Shown here one piece after another: positions 46,264 through 54,217 of a DNA stretch of 64,000 nucleotides. Origin of the DNA: Vibrio campbellii CAIM 519 = NBRC 15631 = ATCC 25920 (lineage in GTDB: Bacteria > Pseudomonadota > Gammaproteobacteria > Enterobacterales > Vibrionaceae); NCBI RefSeq assembly GCF_002163755.1, contig NZ_CP015863.1, forward strand, positions 2,170,001 to 2,234,000, given 5' to 3'. The position numbers and the translations under genes were made by a program. Every line of letters starts with the position of its first letter. Position 1 is the first letter of the stretch. Under the pieces are notes generated by a model. The model saw only the letters and a program-made list of their open reading frames with translations, made no database searches and was not told the origin of the DNA.

Positions 46264-46995
46264 TTAACGTAGTAAAGCACGAGTGATTGGCGCCTCGTTC
46301 ATAGACGCAGTGATGGTGTAACCTTGAAGCTCTTTCGGTAATACGAATTGTAGGTCATTATCGACTTCAGTCACCACCGCATCAAGCGCAGCTTGAGCAA
46401 CGTTTAGGTCGTAAAGGCCAGATGCGTCTGTTGTATCTGGTGTCAGTGTGAACGTTACATTTTCTTTCTTCAGATCAACAACCTCACCATCATGCGCTTT
46501 TACCATCAGGGTTTGACCCACTTCAGCTGTACCGCTGATGGTCAGAGTCGTATTCGCGTGAACCGTGAATTTGTTCGAAGTCACTGGATTAGACACAAGC
46601 GTTGTTAATGGGTAGCCGTGTGCAGTATGAACTTGCCAAACAAGACTTAATTGTTTGTTTTTTAACTCATTGAAGTTTGAAAATGTAATGGCACCCTTGT
46701 TCAAATCATTGATATCCGCTTCAGCTACTTTTGCGTATTCGTTACCACTCGCATCTACTAACCAGTACGTAACCTTGGTGATGGCATCACCATCTTGGTC
46801 ATCAGCAGTCGGTTTATCGAATTCGACTTCGATATCCGAAGCTTGCCATACAATATCTGTTGTCTTCACCACAGGAGCCGTTACCGTTGGCTGGTGACCC
46901 TGTACTGGTTCAGTGACATTACTTTCAATCGCCCAAGCTGCTGTTGCTGTGAAACCGCTGATAAGAAGCCCAAGTGTAATGGCTGTTTTCTTCAT
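46264..46995 (-). CDS. Small secreted Ig-like protein, ZirU/ZirS-like
   Basis: A 243-residue exported protein with a clear signal peptide (about 1-22, MKKTAITLGLLISGFTATAA) and no cysteine. Two Ig-like/beta-sandwich units follow: one with ADDQDGDAITKVTYWLVD (about 63-80) and AHGYPLTT (about 128-135), another near 150-240. The gene starts 12 bp after the inverse autotransporter gene stops, with AGAGAG at its start, so the pair is co-translated. This tight linkage is the main support for a secretion partner role. Confidence 0.7.
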   Translation of the reverse strand: MKKTAITLGLLISGFTATAAWAIESNVTEPVQGHQPTVTAPVVKTTDIVWQASDIEVEFDKPTADDQDGDAITKVTYWLVDASGNEYAKVAEADINDLNKGAITFSNFNELKNKQLSLVWQVHTAHGYPLTTLVSNPVTSNKFTVHANTTLTISGTAEVGQTLMVKAHDGEVVDLKKENVTFTLTPDTTDASGLYDLNVAQAALDAVVTEVDNDLQFVLPKELQGYTITASMNEAPITRALLR

Positions 46996-47007
46996 AATAC
47001 TCTCTTT

Positions 47008-49245
47008 TTATTTGATTATTTTTTGTTGATTGGTTGTTGTTTTCTGATTGGCCGTAACCTTGATCTGGAAGCCCTGATCAGCACCAGTCAATTGGTAGTT
47101 TTTCCCTGAAGCCCCTGCAATCTTTTCAAAATCACCTGACTTATCATGGGCTCGTCGCCACCATTGAAATACAAAGTTCGACGTATCATTAATCGACTCA
47201 CCATCTTCAAACAGCTCTGCTGTCAATGTGTGATGAGTAAACAAAGGGTCACTGCTCTCATTACCTGAGCCAATGATCTCTTGCTGCCCTCTGAATATTT
47301 TGATCTGGTATTGCTTCGCCTTAGCCCATTCGACTATCCCCTGCTTAGCATGGTCTCGGTCATCGTGGTAAATGGCCGTAATTTTCACTTTATTGGCTTC
47401 TTCACTAAGAAGAACCAATTCAGCCACGCCCTCCTCATCAGTCGTCGTATTCACGATAATCGTGGTTTGACCATCTTTGAGAATTGGGACTTCACCATTA
47501 ATATAGAGACCGAGTAAGCTCTCAGCAGAGAGCTCAAACGCAATCGGCGCATTTGCTGCCGCTACGCTTAATTTCGCGGTTGCAGTAATTCGCTCACCGG
47601 CAACGGCTCTAGCAGGTGAAAAGTCCAAGGATTCAAGAAGTTTGCTGTCCGTTACTGTGATTTTCATTGTGTTGGACTGCTTTATTTGCCCACTACGCAA
47701 CTTGTAAGAAACGGAAAGTGACAAGGTATTGTTAGCGTCATAACGATAGGCTGGCGCGATAAATGTTGGGCTTGAGGCTTGTATGTCATTAAGATAGTTC
47801 GCCGCATCACCTTGCCACTGGTATGACACAATATCGGCGCCCCCTTTGACTTCCATCCAAGACGAGAGCATTTTCTGGCTCAACTCTGTAACGAGTGCAC
47901 TTTCCGGGAGGCGAATACTTATCTCAGCAAACTTCTGTTTGTACTCCAGCACCATGTTATGGTCACGCTGAACAAAATCAGTCAATCGCTCCGGTTTCGG
48001 TAGTAAACTCTGTTGAGACAAACGTCGCTCACCCTCGTAGAGACCACTCAACGATAAGGTATAATTGATCCCTGCAATCCACTGCTCCTTTGCGCCTTGC
48101 TCAGTTTGATAGCCCAGCGAGAACGCCCACGCAGGATCGGGGCGAAACTCTGTACTCAAGCTGAAATGGTATGGATTTTTCGATGGCAAACTGCCATCAC
48201 TGTGTTCCACGTAACGGCCAAGGTATTGACCCGCCGTTAAACCAAACTTCCAGCGCGTATCCAAAGGCAGATACGTCTCCAAGTTCAAATCCCAGCCCTT
48301 CGCTGCCTTCTCAACTAGGCTGTTCATTCCTTCATAGTGATCCGGCGAGTCTTTCCAATTGGAGAGCGGGAAATAAGCATTTGTGCTAAATGTGCCGTAA
48401 TCCATGCCATATTCCGCACCAACACTGACACGCGTATGCTGACGCGATAGATCGTAATCAAGAAAACCATTCACCCCGAAGAACTGGCTATCATCCAACT
48501 GACGATAACCTAACCCTAGATGCGCAAAATCTCGCCCGTGGAAGTTCTCACGATTGAACACCACTCCTGTTTGCATAAACCATAATGCTCGACCGTTTTG
48601 ATCCCAGAATGGAAGTAGTGTTTCGAAATGATCAAACGCCCATTGATTACCTTTGTTTAGCGAAAGACCAATATCAAAATTGGCATCTTCCCATTGTTCA
48701 GATAACCACTGCTCAGTCGTGCTAACACCATTGGCCACGAGCCTTGACGGCAGCTGCTCTTGGTATGCCTTTGTATTGCCCATTTCATATTGCTGCTGAC
48801 TGATCGCAACCAACTCAGAAGTAAAAGTGTTTAAGTAAGGACTCACTTCATCACTAGAGTTATCTTGTAAGCGTAAGTTAGGTAAAGCATCAATCAACGT
48901 CTCAGTAACTTGATAGTTGTTATCCGTGATTTCATACACCAAAGGCTCCGCTATCTTCCATAATTCCGGTGTGTATGGACCGCATTGAATTAAGGTTGCA
49001 CCACTTGGTTGAATATCCTCTCGACAATAGGTACCCAAATTTAACAGCGCTTGTAGCTGTCTCTCTTCGTCTCCATAAAATGAAAAGGTAACAACGGTGT
49101 TTTTCTCAACTTTTGAAGCAGAGTGCGACACTTGCTCGCGGCTTGCTTCATCAACAATATTTTTCTCATGAGCTAAAACCGAATGACTGGAGATAGGCAA
49201 ACAGGAAAGAACAAATAAAGAGTGAATAATTCTTTTCAATAGCAT
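47008..49245 (-). CDS. Inverse autotransporter (intimin/invasin family, ZirT-like)
   Basis: Outer-membrane protein of 745 residues. A signal peptide (about 1-25) and a periplasmic region (about 50-200) are followed by the inverse-autotransporter 12-stranded barrel (about 200-420; LLPFWDQNGRALWFMQTGV, FNRENFHGRDFAHLGLGYRQ and VNGFLDYDLSRQHTR are standard signatures), the RDHNMVLEYKQK linker, then only about 300 residues of bacterial Ig-like passenger (Big domains near 430-530 and 545-640). The short passenger and the two exoprotein genes behind it resemble Salmonella ZirT rather than a long adhesin such as intimin. No good ribosome site precedes ATG 49245. Confidence 0.85.
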   Translation of the reverse strand: MLLKRIIHSLFVLSCLPISSHSVLAHEKNIVDEASREQVSHSASKVEKNTVVTFSFYGDEERQLQALLNLGTYCREDIQPSGATLIQCGPYTPELWKIAEPLVYEITDNNYQVTETLIDALPNLRLQDNSSDEVSPYLNTFTSELVAISQQQYEMGNTKAYQEQLPSRLVANGVSTTEQWLSEQWEDANFDIGLSLNKGNQWAFDHFETLLPFWDQNGRALWFMQTGVVFNRENFHGRDFAHLGLGYRQLDDSQFFGVNGFLDYDLSRQHTRVSVGAEYGMDYGTFSTNAYFPLSNWKDSPDHYEGMNSLVEKAAKGWDLNLETYLPLDTRWKFGLTAGQYLGRYVEHSDGSLPSKNPYHFSLSTEFRPDPAWAFSLGYQTEQGAKEQWIAGINYTLSLSGLYEGERRLSQQSLLPKPERLTDFVQRDHNMVLEYKQKFAEISIRLPESALVTELSQKMLSSWMEVKGGADIVSYQWQGDAANYLNDIQASSPTFIAPAYRYDANNTLSLSVSYKLRSGQIKQSNTMKITVTDSKLLESLDFSPARAVAGERITATAKLSVAAANAPIAFELSAESLLGLYINGEVPILKDGQTTIIVNTTTDEEGVAELVLLSEEANKVKITAIYHDDRDHAKQGIVEWAKAKQYQIKIFRGQQEIIGSGNESSDPLFTHHTLTAELFEDGESINDTSNFVFQWWRRAHDKSGDFEKIAGASGKNYQLTGADQGFQIKVTANQKTTTNQQKIIK

Positions 49246-49470
49246 GGCGTATAGAACGATAAAAAATTTATACGCAATCTAATGCAAGGATGGTGAATCA
49301 CTAGGTAATTCAACGATAAAGAAAGTTAAAACATAATAAATCAATAACTTGAATTTATTTGAAGGGAGTTTCGTAAACTCTTTTGAGAACTTTCAGATAG
49401 GTTTTATAAGTTAAAGAAGAAAAAACAGCCCACAATCCGAGCAACGCAATGAAGTACTCATGCTAAAGCC

Positions 49471-50601
49471 TTACTGATTAGATAACTCGTCATACAACCG
49501 AACAAGATTAAAGCCTGTTTGTAATCCGAGTTGATAATCATGCTTTAATGCTTCTGGGTCGCTCATTAAAGAGGAGGATTGCAATTCTTCTCTTGGGGCG
49601 AGTTGTAGGATAAACGTGTCATCCGGAGGTGTAGATAGGAATGCTTGAGTCAGCTCGAAGGTTTGGTAGTGAATCATCAACATATCCGCTAAGCCGGAGT
49701 CAAAGTTCTCCCCAATTAGGTGACTTAAACGGTATAAGTTATCAGCTCCAAACAACCAGCGTCCGCCATTTAACAGCTTACCACCAGTTAGTTTAGAGTC
49801 ATGCGCAGCATTAATTTTCTGCTGAAGAAAGCCACTCCAATCTTCTTTCCATTGATTCACTTTAACTTGCCAAGACTCTTGTACTGAATTGATGGATTCG
49901 CGATACCATTCGACTTTGTCATCACCAACTTCACTTTGTACTTTTGCTTCGGATTCAGAGAAAGGTTCGGTACGAATCACAATAATATTACGCGCATTTT
50001 GCCGCCACGCTTCTTGCACAGGAATAGAGGCAGAAACGCCACCATCGACAAAACGATGACCATTCACACCTACAGGGCCTTGATACAATTTTGGGATTGC
50101 ACAAGTCGCCACCATGGTGCTTACCCAATCCGCACCGAGTATTGGAAGATACTGATCAGAGAGCGTATCGACATTGGTTACTGCAGCAAATGCTCCACGG
50201 TCGCCTAGTGCCAAACGGCCAAGGTCTAAGTCCAGCTTGTAAGGGTAATCTTGAATTCTTTCTAAAGCCCACTCTAAGCCAAGGTACTGCTTCTTACGGA
50301 TATAGCGGAATAGATTAAAGAATTGATCAGATGTGGTGAGGTCTGTAATGAAGGACTTACCTATTCCATGTTGACGACAAAGGAAAGCACATAGGTTGAG
50401 TGCACCAGCAGAGGTGCCATAAAACTCGTCAAACGGGTCAAAGTTAGAGAGAAGAAATGCGTCCAGTACTCCAGCGGTAAAAATCCCTCTCTGCCCTCCT
50501 CCTTGCGTGACAAGGGCTGTTTTGCCATTTCTAAAGTGCTCATAAACGTCGACGTTTAGCTCTGTATGGCTGTCAGTGATAATACCGCTGTTACGTATCA
50601 T
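49471..50601 (-). CDS. Patatin-like phospholipase (YjjU-like)
   Basis: Cytosolic or membrane-peripheral lipid acyl hydrolase, 376 residues. The oxyanion loop is GGGQRGIF (about 34-41), the nucleophile is Ser64 in GTSAG (62-66), and the catalytic Asp is in FVDGGVSASIPV (Asp186). The segment GGGQRGIFTAGVLDAF and the FDPFDEFYGTSAGALNL run closely follow E. coli YjjU. The gene starts 18 bp after the YnhF-like microprotein stops and has no clear ribosome site of its own, so translational coupling is likely. No secretion signal, unlike T6SS/T4SS patatin effectors. Confidence 0.88.
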   Translation of the reverse strand: MIRNSGIITDSHTELNVDVYEHFRNGKTALVTQGGGQRGIFTAGVLDAFLLSNFDPFDEFYGTSAGALNLCAFLCRQHGIGKSFITDLTTSDQFFNLFRYIRKKQYLGLEWALERIQDYPYKLDLDLGRLALGDRGAFAAVTNVDTLSDQYLPILGADWVSTMVATCAIPKLYQGPVGVNGHRFVDGGVSASIPVQEAWRQNARNIIVIRTEPFSESEAKVQSEVGDDKVEWYRESINSVQESWQVKVNQWKEDWSGFLQQKINAAHDSKLTGGKLLNGGRWLFGADNLYRLSHLIGENFDSGLADMLMIHYQTFELTQAFLSTPPDDTFILQLAPREELQSSSLMSDPEALKHDYQLGLQTGFNLVRLYDELSNQ

Positions 50602-50619
50602 AGGCGCAGTGCCAGTGAC

Positions 50620-50712
50620 TTAAGCCGTAGTAATCGCAATAATGCCAAAAGAGAGTAAAACTGCGAATACCGTGACGACGATGAGTAGGGCTGATTTTAG
50701 ATCGTGTTCCAT
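50620..50712 (-). CDS. ynhF: YnhF-like single-pass membrane microprotein
   Basis: A 30-residue protein (MEHDLKSALLIV then a hydrophobic helix to ITTA) with an excellent AAAGGAGGT ribosome site 5 bases before the ATG. The start and layout (x-DLK-x-SL/AL, then one membrane helix) match the 29-residue YnhF of E. coli. Function is unknown in the family. It leads directly into the patatin gene. Confidence 0.75.
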   Translation of the reverse strand: MEHDLKSALLIVVTVFAVLLSFGIIAITTA

Positions 50713-50839
50713 AGACACCTCCTTTTGTTGTAACAAATTAATAACACCAGTGTGAAATATGTTCAAGATTTGCTTAATTTAGTCGCACGATTTTGACTAA
50801 GGCATCACAATTAGCTTAGTCATAATAAGGAGATAGCAA

Positions 50840-51430
50840 ATGAATTATAAAGTTGGCTGGCTAATGGGGAGTGTATTATTGGGTTGTTCTATGACTGCTC
50901 AAGCAAACGTTATCGTTACCCCCTATGTCGGCTTTACAGGAGGTGGGGAAGTCGAGGATCAAAAGGAACGTACCTACGATTTAGACCCTTCTATTAACTA
51001 CGCGTTATCGGTAGAAACCCCTTTTGAACTGGGTCGTATTGGTTTATTTTACTCTAATCAATCTTCTGAATTACAAGACATCAATAACTCGATAGATATT
51101 CACTACCTGCAGTTTCAAAGCAGTATTTACTACCCACTCACTCAAGGGTGGCAAACCTATGTCGGACTTGGTTTAGGTGGCTCTTATACCGATGCGGATT
51201 GGGTTAGTGACAAATATGGTTTTTCGGCTAGTGCTTTCGCTGGTCTCGAATATGAATTTTCAAAAAACTTTGCAATGACGGCTCAGATCCGTTGGTTAGG
51301 CACCGTTGTGGATAATGATACCTCTGGTGCATGTGTCCTTCCGACTGATGGCTCATCTTGCATCATCAAGTTTGAGACCGACTGGATGAACCAATTCCAG
51401 TCCAATATTGGCTTTAGTTTCCGCTTCTAA
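50840..51430 (+). CDS. Outer-membrane beta-barrel protein
   Basis: A 196-residue exported protein: signal peptide (about 1-23, ending AQA), then alternating amphipathic strands (VIVTPYVGFTGG, YYPLTQGWQTYVGLGLGGSY, AFAGLEYEFSKNFAMTAQIRWLG) ending in SNIGFSFRF with the C-terminal Phe that BAM recognises. Size fits an 8-stranded OmpA/OmpW-like barrel. AAGGAG precedes the ATG. Function unknown. Confidence 0.8.
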   Translation: MNYKVGWLMGSVLLGCSMTAQANVIVTPYVGFTGGGEVEDQKERTYDLDPSINYALSVETPFELGRIGLFYSNQSSELQDINNSIDIHYLQFQSSIYYPLTQGWQTYVGLGLGGSYTDADWVSDKYGFSASAFAGLEYEFSKNFAMTAQIRWLGTVVDNDTSGACVLPTDGSSCIIKFETDWMNQFQSNIGFSFRF

Positions 51431-51910
51431 TAACTTCCACTTTCAAAGAATGATTTTGGCGAAAAATCCTCTATGGGGCGTATCGAATACAGAGATACGC
51501 CCTAATACATAAAAACAGTTAATTTGACCAAGATCACACTCAAGAATCAGTATTTTATTTCAAAAACTACCTTCAATAACTGGTCAGATAGCCTAGCAAA
51601 CCACTAATTAACAATATTTATACCAGATAAAATATCGCCATTAACATTTAGAATCTATTGCGCTAAATAATGTAAAAAGTTAGTCTGACAACATAAAGCA
51701 GAAGAATGTTTCAGCTTTCACAAACACACATCAAAATTTAAAGCATTTAATTCTATTTCTTGTTAGGCAATACAAAGCAAAACTCCAGAATTTAATAACA
51801 ATACCGAATATTGGACAAAAGACTGACGGATAACAGTTGTTCTTTATTCTTCTGGATTGCAGGTTGCCGAGAAGAGCTTCATTCCTTAGGGAGTCGTACA
51901 GGAGTCAAAT
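51431..51910. other. Intergenic region upstream of the Na+-dependent transporter
   Basis: About 480 bp, AT-rich, no gene supported. A hairpin (GGGCGTATC / GATACGCCC, 51476-51502) follows the barrel gene. The rest is presumably leader and promoter of the transporter; I recognise no riboswitch. Confidence 0.5.
51476..51502 (+). terminator. Hairpin after the barrel-protein gene
   Basis: Nine-base stem GGGCGTATC/GATACGCCC with a 9-base loop, 46 bp after the stop; no strong T-run, so terminator function is uncertain. Confidence 0.45.
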
Positions 51911-53371
51911 ATGAAGCGAGAACAATGGGGATCACGTGCGGGATTCATCTTAGCCGCAGTCGGTTCAGCCATCGGTTTGGGTAACATCTGGCGTTTCCCA
52001 TACATGGCCTACGAAAATGGTGGTGGTGCCTTTTTCATTCCTTACCTTTTTGCCATGATCACTGCTGGTATTCCTTTTATGATCCTTGAGTTCAGCATGG
52101 GTCAAAAATACCGTGGTTCTGCACCAAAAACACTGGCCAAAATTCATTCCAAGTTTGAGTGGCTTGGCTGGTTCCAAGTGGGTGTCGCCGCTGTTATCGC
52201 CGTTTACTACGTAGCCGTGATTGGTTGGGCAATTTCTTACTTTGGTATGTCGTTTACCCAAAGTTGGGGTTCAGATACCAACGCTTTCTTCTTCAGTGAA
52301 TACCTAAAGCTTGGTGATAACTCTCCAACGGATTTAGGCAGCATTCAATGGAAGATCGCATTGTCTATGCTAATTGCTTGGGCCATTACCTACACAGCGA
52401 TTGTGAGTGGCGTAAAATCAGGGATCGAGCGTGCGTCTAAGATCATGATGCCTATCTTATTTTTTATGGTGATCTTCTTGATTGGCCGTATGATCTTCCT
52501 TCCTGGCGCACTAGACGGTGTGAACTATATGTTCGAACCTGACTTCAGCAAAATCTGGGATGTGAAGGTATGGGCAGCCGCTTACGGTCAGATCTTCTTC
52601 ACGTTGAGTATCGGCTTTGCCATCATGCTGGCTTACTCAAGCTATCTGCCAGAGAAATCAGACATCACCAATAACGCCTTCATGACGGTATTGATCAACT
52701 GTGGTTTCTCGATTCTATCAGGCATCATGATTTTCTCTGTGTTGGGCTACATGGCTCAAGAACAATGCAAACCTCTGACTGAAGTTGTGTCAGCGGGTGT
52801 AGGTTTAGCATTTGTTACGTTACCTGCGGCAATTAACTTGCTACCAGCACCATACATTCTTGGCCCCCTATTCTTCTTTGCTTTGGTTGTGGCTGGTTTA
52901 AGCTCGCACATCTCAATTATGGAAGCAGTAACGTCAGCGGTTATCGACAAGCTGAAGTGGAGCCGTAAGAAAGCTGCGAATGTTGTGATTGGTACAGGTT
53001 TTGTGGTCTCAATGGCATTTGCAACCAATGGCGGTCTACTTCTGCTTGACCTTGTTGACCATTTCGCAAACAACGTCGGTATTATGGTAGGTGGTCTAGT
53101 GGAAATCCTTCTGATGGCATGGTTGCTGAAACAAGTACCGGAAGTTCGTCGCTACGTAAACGAACGCTCTGACTTCTCTGTCGGTCAATGGTTTGAAGTC
53201 TGTCTACGCTTCATCACTCCGATCATGCTAGCGATTATCTTGGCGACAAAACTGTACGCACTTCTAACAGAGGGCTACGGCGGCTACGACCTTACACTAG
53301 GTTGGGCAATGATTGCTGCGCTGTTTGTGTTTGGTGTACTGATTAATGTTGCGAGCAAGGAGAAAGCATAA
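51911..53371 (+). CDS. Sodium-dependent amino-acid transporter (NSS family)
   Basis: Inner-membrane Na+-coupled importer of the neurotransmitter:sodium symporter family, 486 residues, with about 12 membrane helices. The Na+-binding first helix reads AAVGSAIGLGNIWRFPYMA (about residues 15-33), and YVAVIGWAISYF, FFTLSIGFAIMLAYSSY (unwound helix 6) follow. The gene overlaps the small-subunit gene as TAATG. AGGAG precedes the ATG. Substrate by analogy with the MetPS two-component type: methionine, alanine or similar. Confidence 0.93.
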   Translation: MKREQWGSRAGFILAAVGSAIGLGNIWRFPYMAYENGGGAFFIPYLFAMITAGIPFMILEFSMGQKYRGSAPKTLAKIHSKFEWLGWFQVGVAAVIAVYYVAVIGWAISYFGMSFTQSWGSDTNAFFFSEYLKLGDNSPTDLGSIQWKIALSMLIAWAITYTAIVSGVKSGIERASKIMMPILFFMVIFLIGRMIFLPGALDGVNYMFEPDFSKIWDVKVWAAAYGQIFFTLSIGFAIMLAYSSYLPEKSDITNNAFMTVLINCGFSILSGIMIFSVLGYMAQEQCKPLTEVVSAGVGLAFVTLPAAINLLPAPYILGPLFFFALVVAGLSSHISIMEAVTSAVIDKLKWSRKKAANVVIGTGFVVSMAFATNGGLLLLDLVDHFANNVGIMVGGLVEILLMAWLLKQVPEVRRYVNERSDFSVGQWFEVCLRFITPIMLAIILATKLYALLTEGYGGYDLTLGWAMIAALFVFGVLINVASKEKA

Positions 53372-53469
53372 TGACTACAAGTGCAATCATCATGATGGTT
53401 ATCGGTCTTGGCATCACTTGGGGTGGCGCTGCGGTATGCATCAAAAGAGCAATGAATAAACAGCAATAA
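53371..53469 (+). CDS. NSS transporter small subunit (MetS-like)
   Basis: A 32-residue single-pass membrane protein (MTTSAIIMMVIGLGITWGGAA then KRAMNKQQ) whose ATG overlaps the transporter stop. In Corynebacterium MetPS a similarly tiny partner is required for transport. The position, overlap and one helix with a basic tail match that family. Confidence 0.85.
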   Translation: MTTSAIIMMVIGLGITWGGAAVCIKRAMNKQQ

Positions 53470-53505
53470 AGCCGTTAATTCATAGAACAGATAAGTTTCA
53501 CAAAC

Positions 53506-53535
53506 AAAATGCCGGCTCTACGCCGGCATTTTTTG
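53506..53535. terminator. Terminator after the transporter operon
   Basis: AAAATGCCGGC pairs with GCCGGCATTTTTT around TCTAC; serves the transporter pair and the convergent barrel-protein gene. Confidence 0.9.
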
Positions 53536-53542
53536 TGTCCAT

Positions 53543-53944
53543 TTAGAAACTGTACTTGATACCAAGTGCCCCACCGATTTGTAAGTCCGGCCCTTTGTAA
53601 AGTTCTAGCTCTGGATGAATTTGAGCGTAAAGGTCCCAGCCTTTCGATAGGTCCCAGTTCAGACCTAATGGCACACGAACGCCAAATTCGTCATCCCATT
53701 CATACCAACCACCGATACCTACGTACCATGTTAGCGGCATACTTTGATCAAATGACCCGCGCTTGGCGATGTAGTCAAACGCCATACCATCGTTACCAAT
53801 AATACCGCGATACTTATCTTCAATTTCAATCACAACACTTAGCTGCTGATCCACTGCCATACCGACAGAGAAGTTTGTCGGTTGATTTGCTGCCATGCTA
53901 ACACTCGGGAACAGTGCAGCTGCCAACATTATTTGCTTTTTCAT
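53543..53944 (-). CDS. Small outer-membrane beta-barrel protein
   Basis: A 133-residue exported protein (start ATG 53944; upstream in-frame starts to 53995 would spoil the signal peptide). After the signal (MKKQIMLAAALFPSVSMA) come amphipathic strands ending GGALGIKYSF, a Phe-terminated barrel signature. Family not recognised further. A heptamer repeat lies about 150 bp upstream. Confidence 0.65.
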   Translation of the reverse strand: MKKQIMLAAALFPSVSMAANQPTNFSVGMAVDQQLSVVIEIEDKYRGIIGNDGMAFDYIAKRGSFDQSMPLTWYVGIGGWYEWDDEFGVRVPLGLNWDLSKGWDLYAQIHPELELYKGPDLQIGGALGIKYSF

Positions 53945-54095
53945 ACACGTCATCACTCTTAAAAAACGGCGTACATAATTCAAACATGGTGGCATTTTAT
54001 TATGTCAGTAATAAGTAAGAATGACGTACGAAAAAACCCACAAAGGTAAGGCTGAGTCAGGGATCACAACAACAATGTCAGAAAGTAAGCCCTAA

Positions 54096-54135
54096 GAAGA
54101 GAGAAGAGAGAAGAGAGAAGAGAGAAGAGAGAAGA
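54096..54135. repeat. Heptamer tandem repeat (GAAGAGA) x 5
   Basis: Five perfect GAAGAGA units plus GAAGA, purine-only on the plus strand, between the ptsG terminator and the promoter region of the small barrel protein gene. Seven-base units in a promoter region can vary by slippage. Confidence 0.9.
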
Positions 54136-54175
54136 ATACGCAACGTTGGATGAAGAACGAAAAGGATAATAAGCA

Positions 54176-54199
54176 AAAAGGAGGCCGAAGCCTCCTTTC
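54176..54199. terminator. ptsG terminator
   Basis: AAAGGAGGC pairs with GCCTCCTTT around CGAA, with A and T runs, 19 bp after the ptsG stop. Confidence 0.88.
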
Positions 54200-54217
54200 T
54201 ATCATGAATGACTGAGA

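Noticed and set aside
37982..49245. Integrative mobile island
   Set aside because: No integrase, transposase, tRNA or direct-repeat att sites were found at the borders.
49471..50601. Patatin as a secreted effector (ExoU/T6SS type)
   Set aside because: Close resemblance to housekeeping YjjU-type proteins, no secretion genes or chaperone nearby.
54096..54135. Coding heptamer phase-variation switch
   Set aside because: The array is outside any open frame, so it cannot act by frameshifting.
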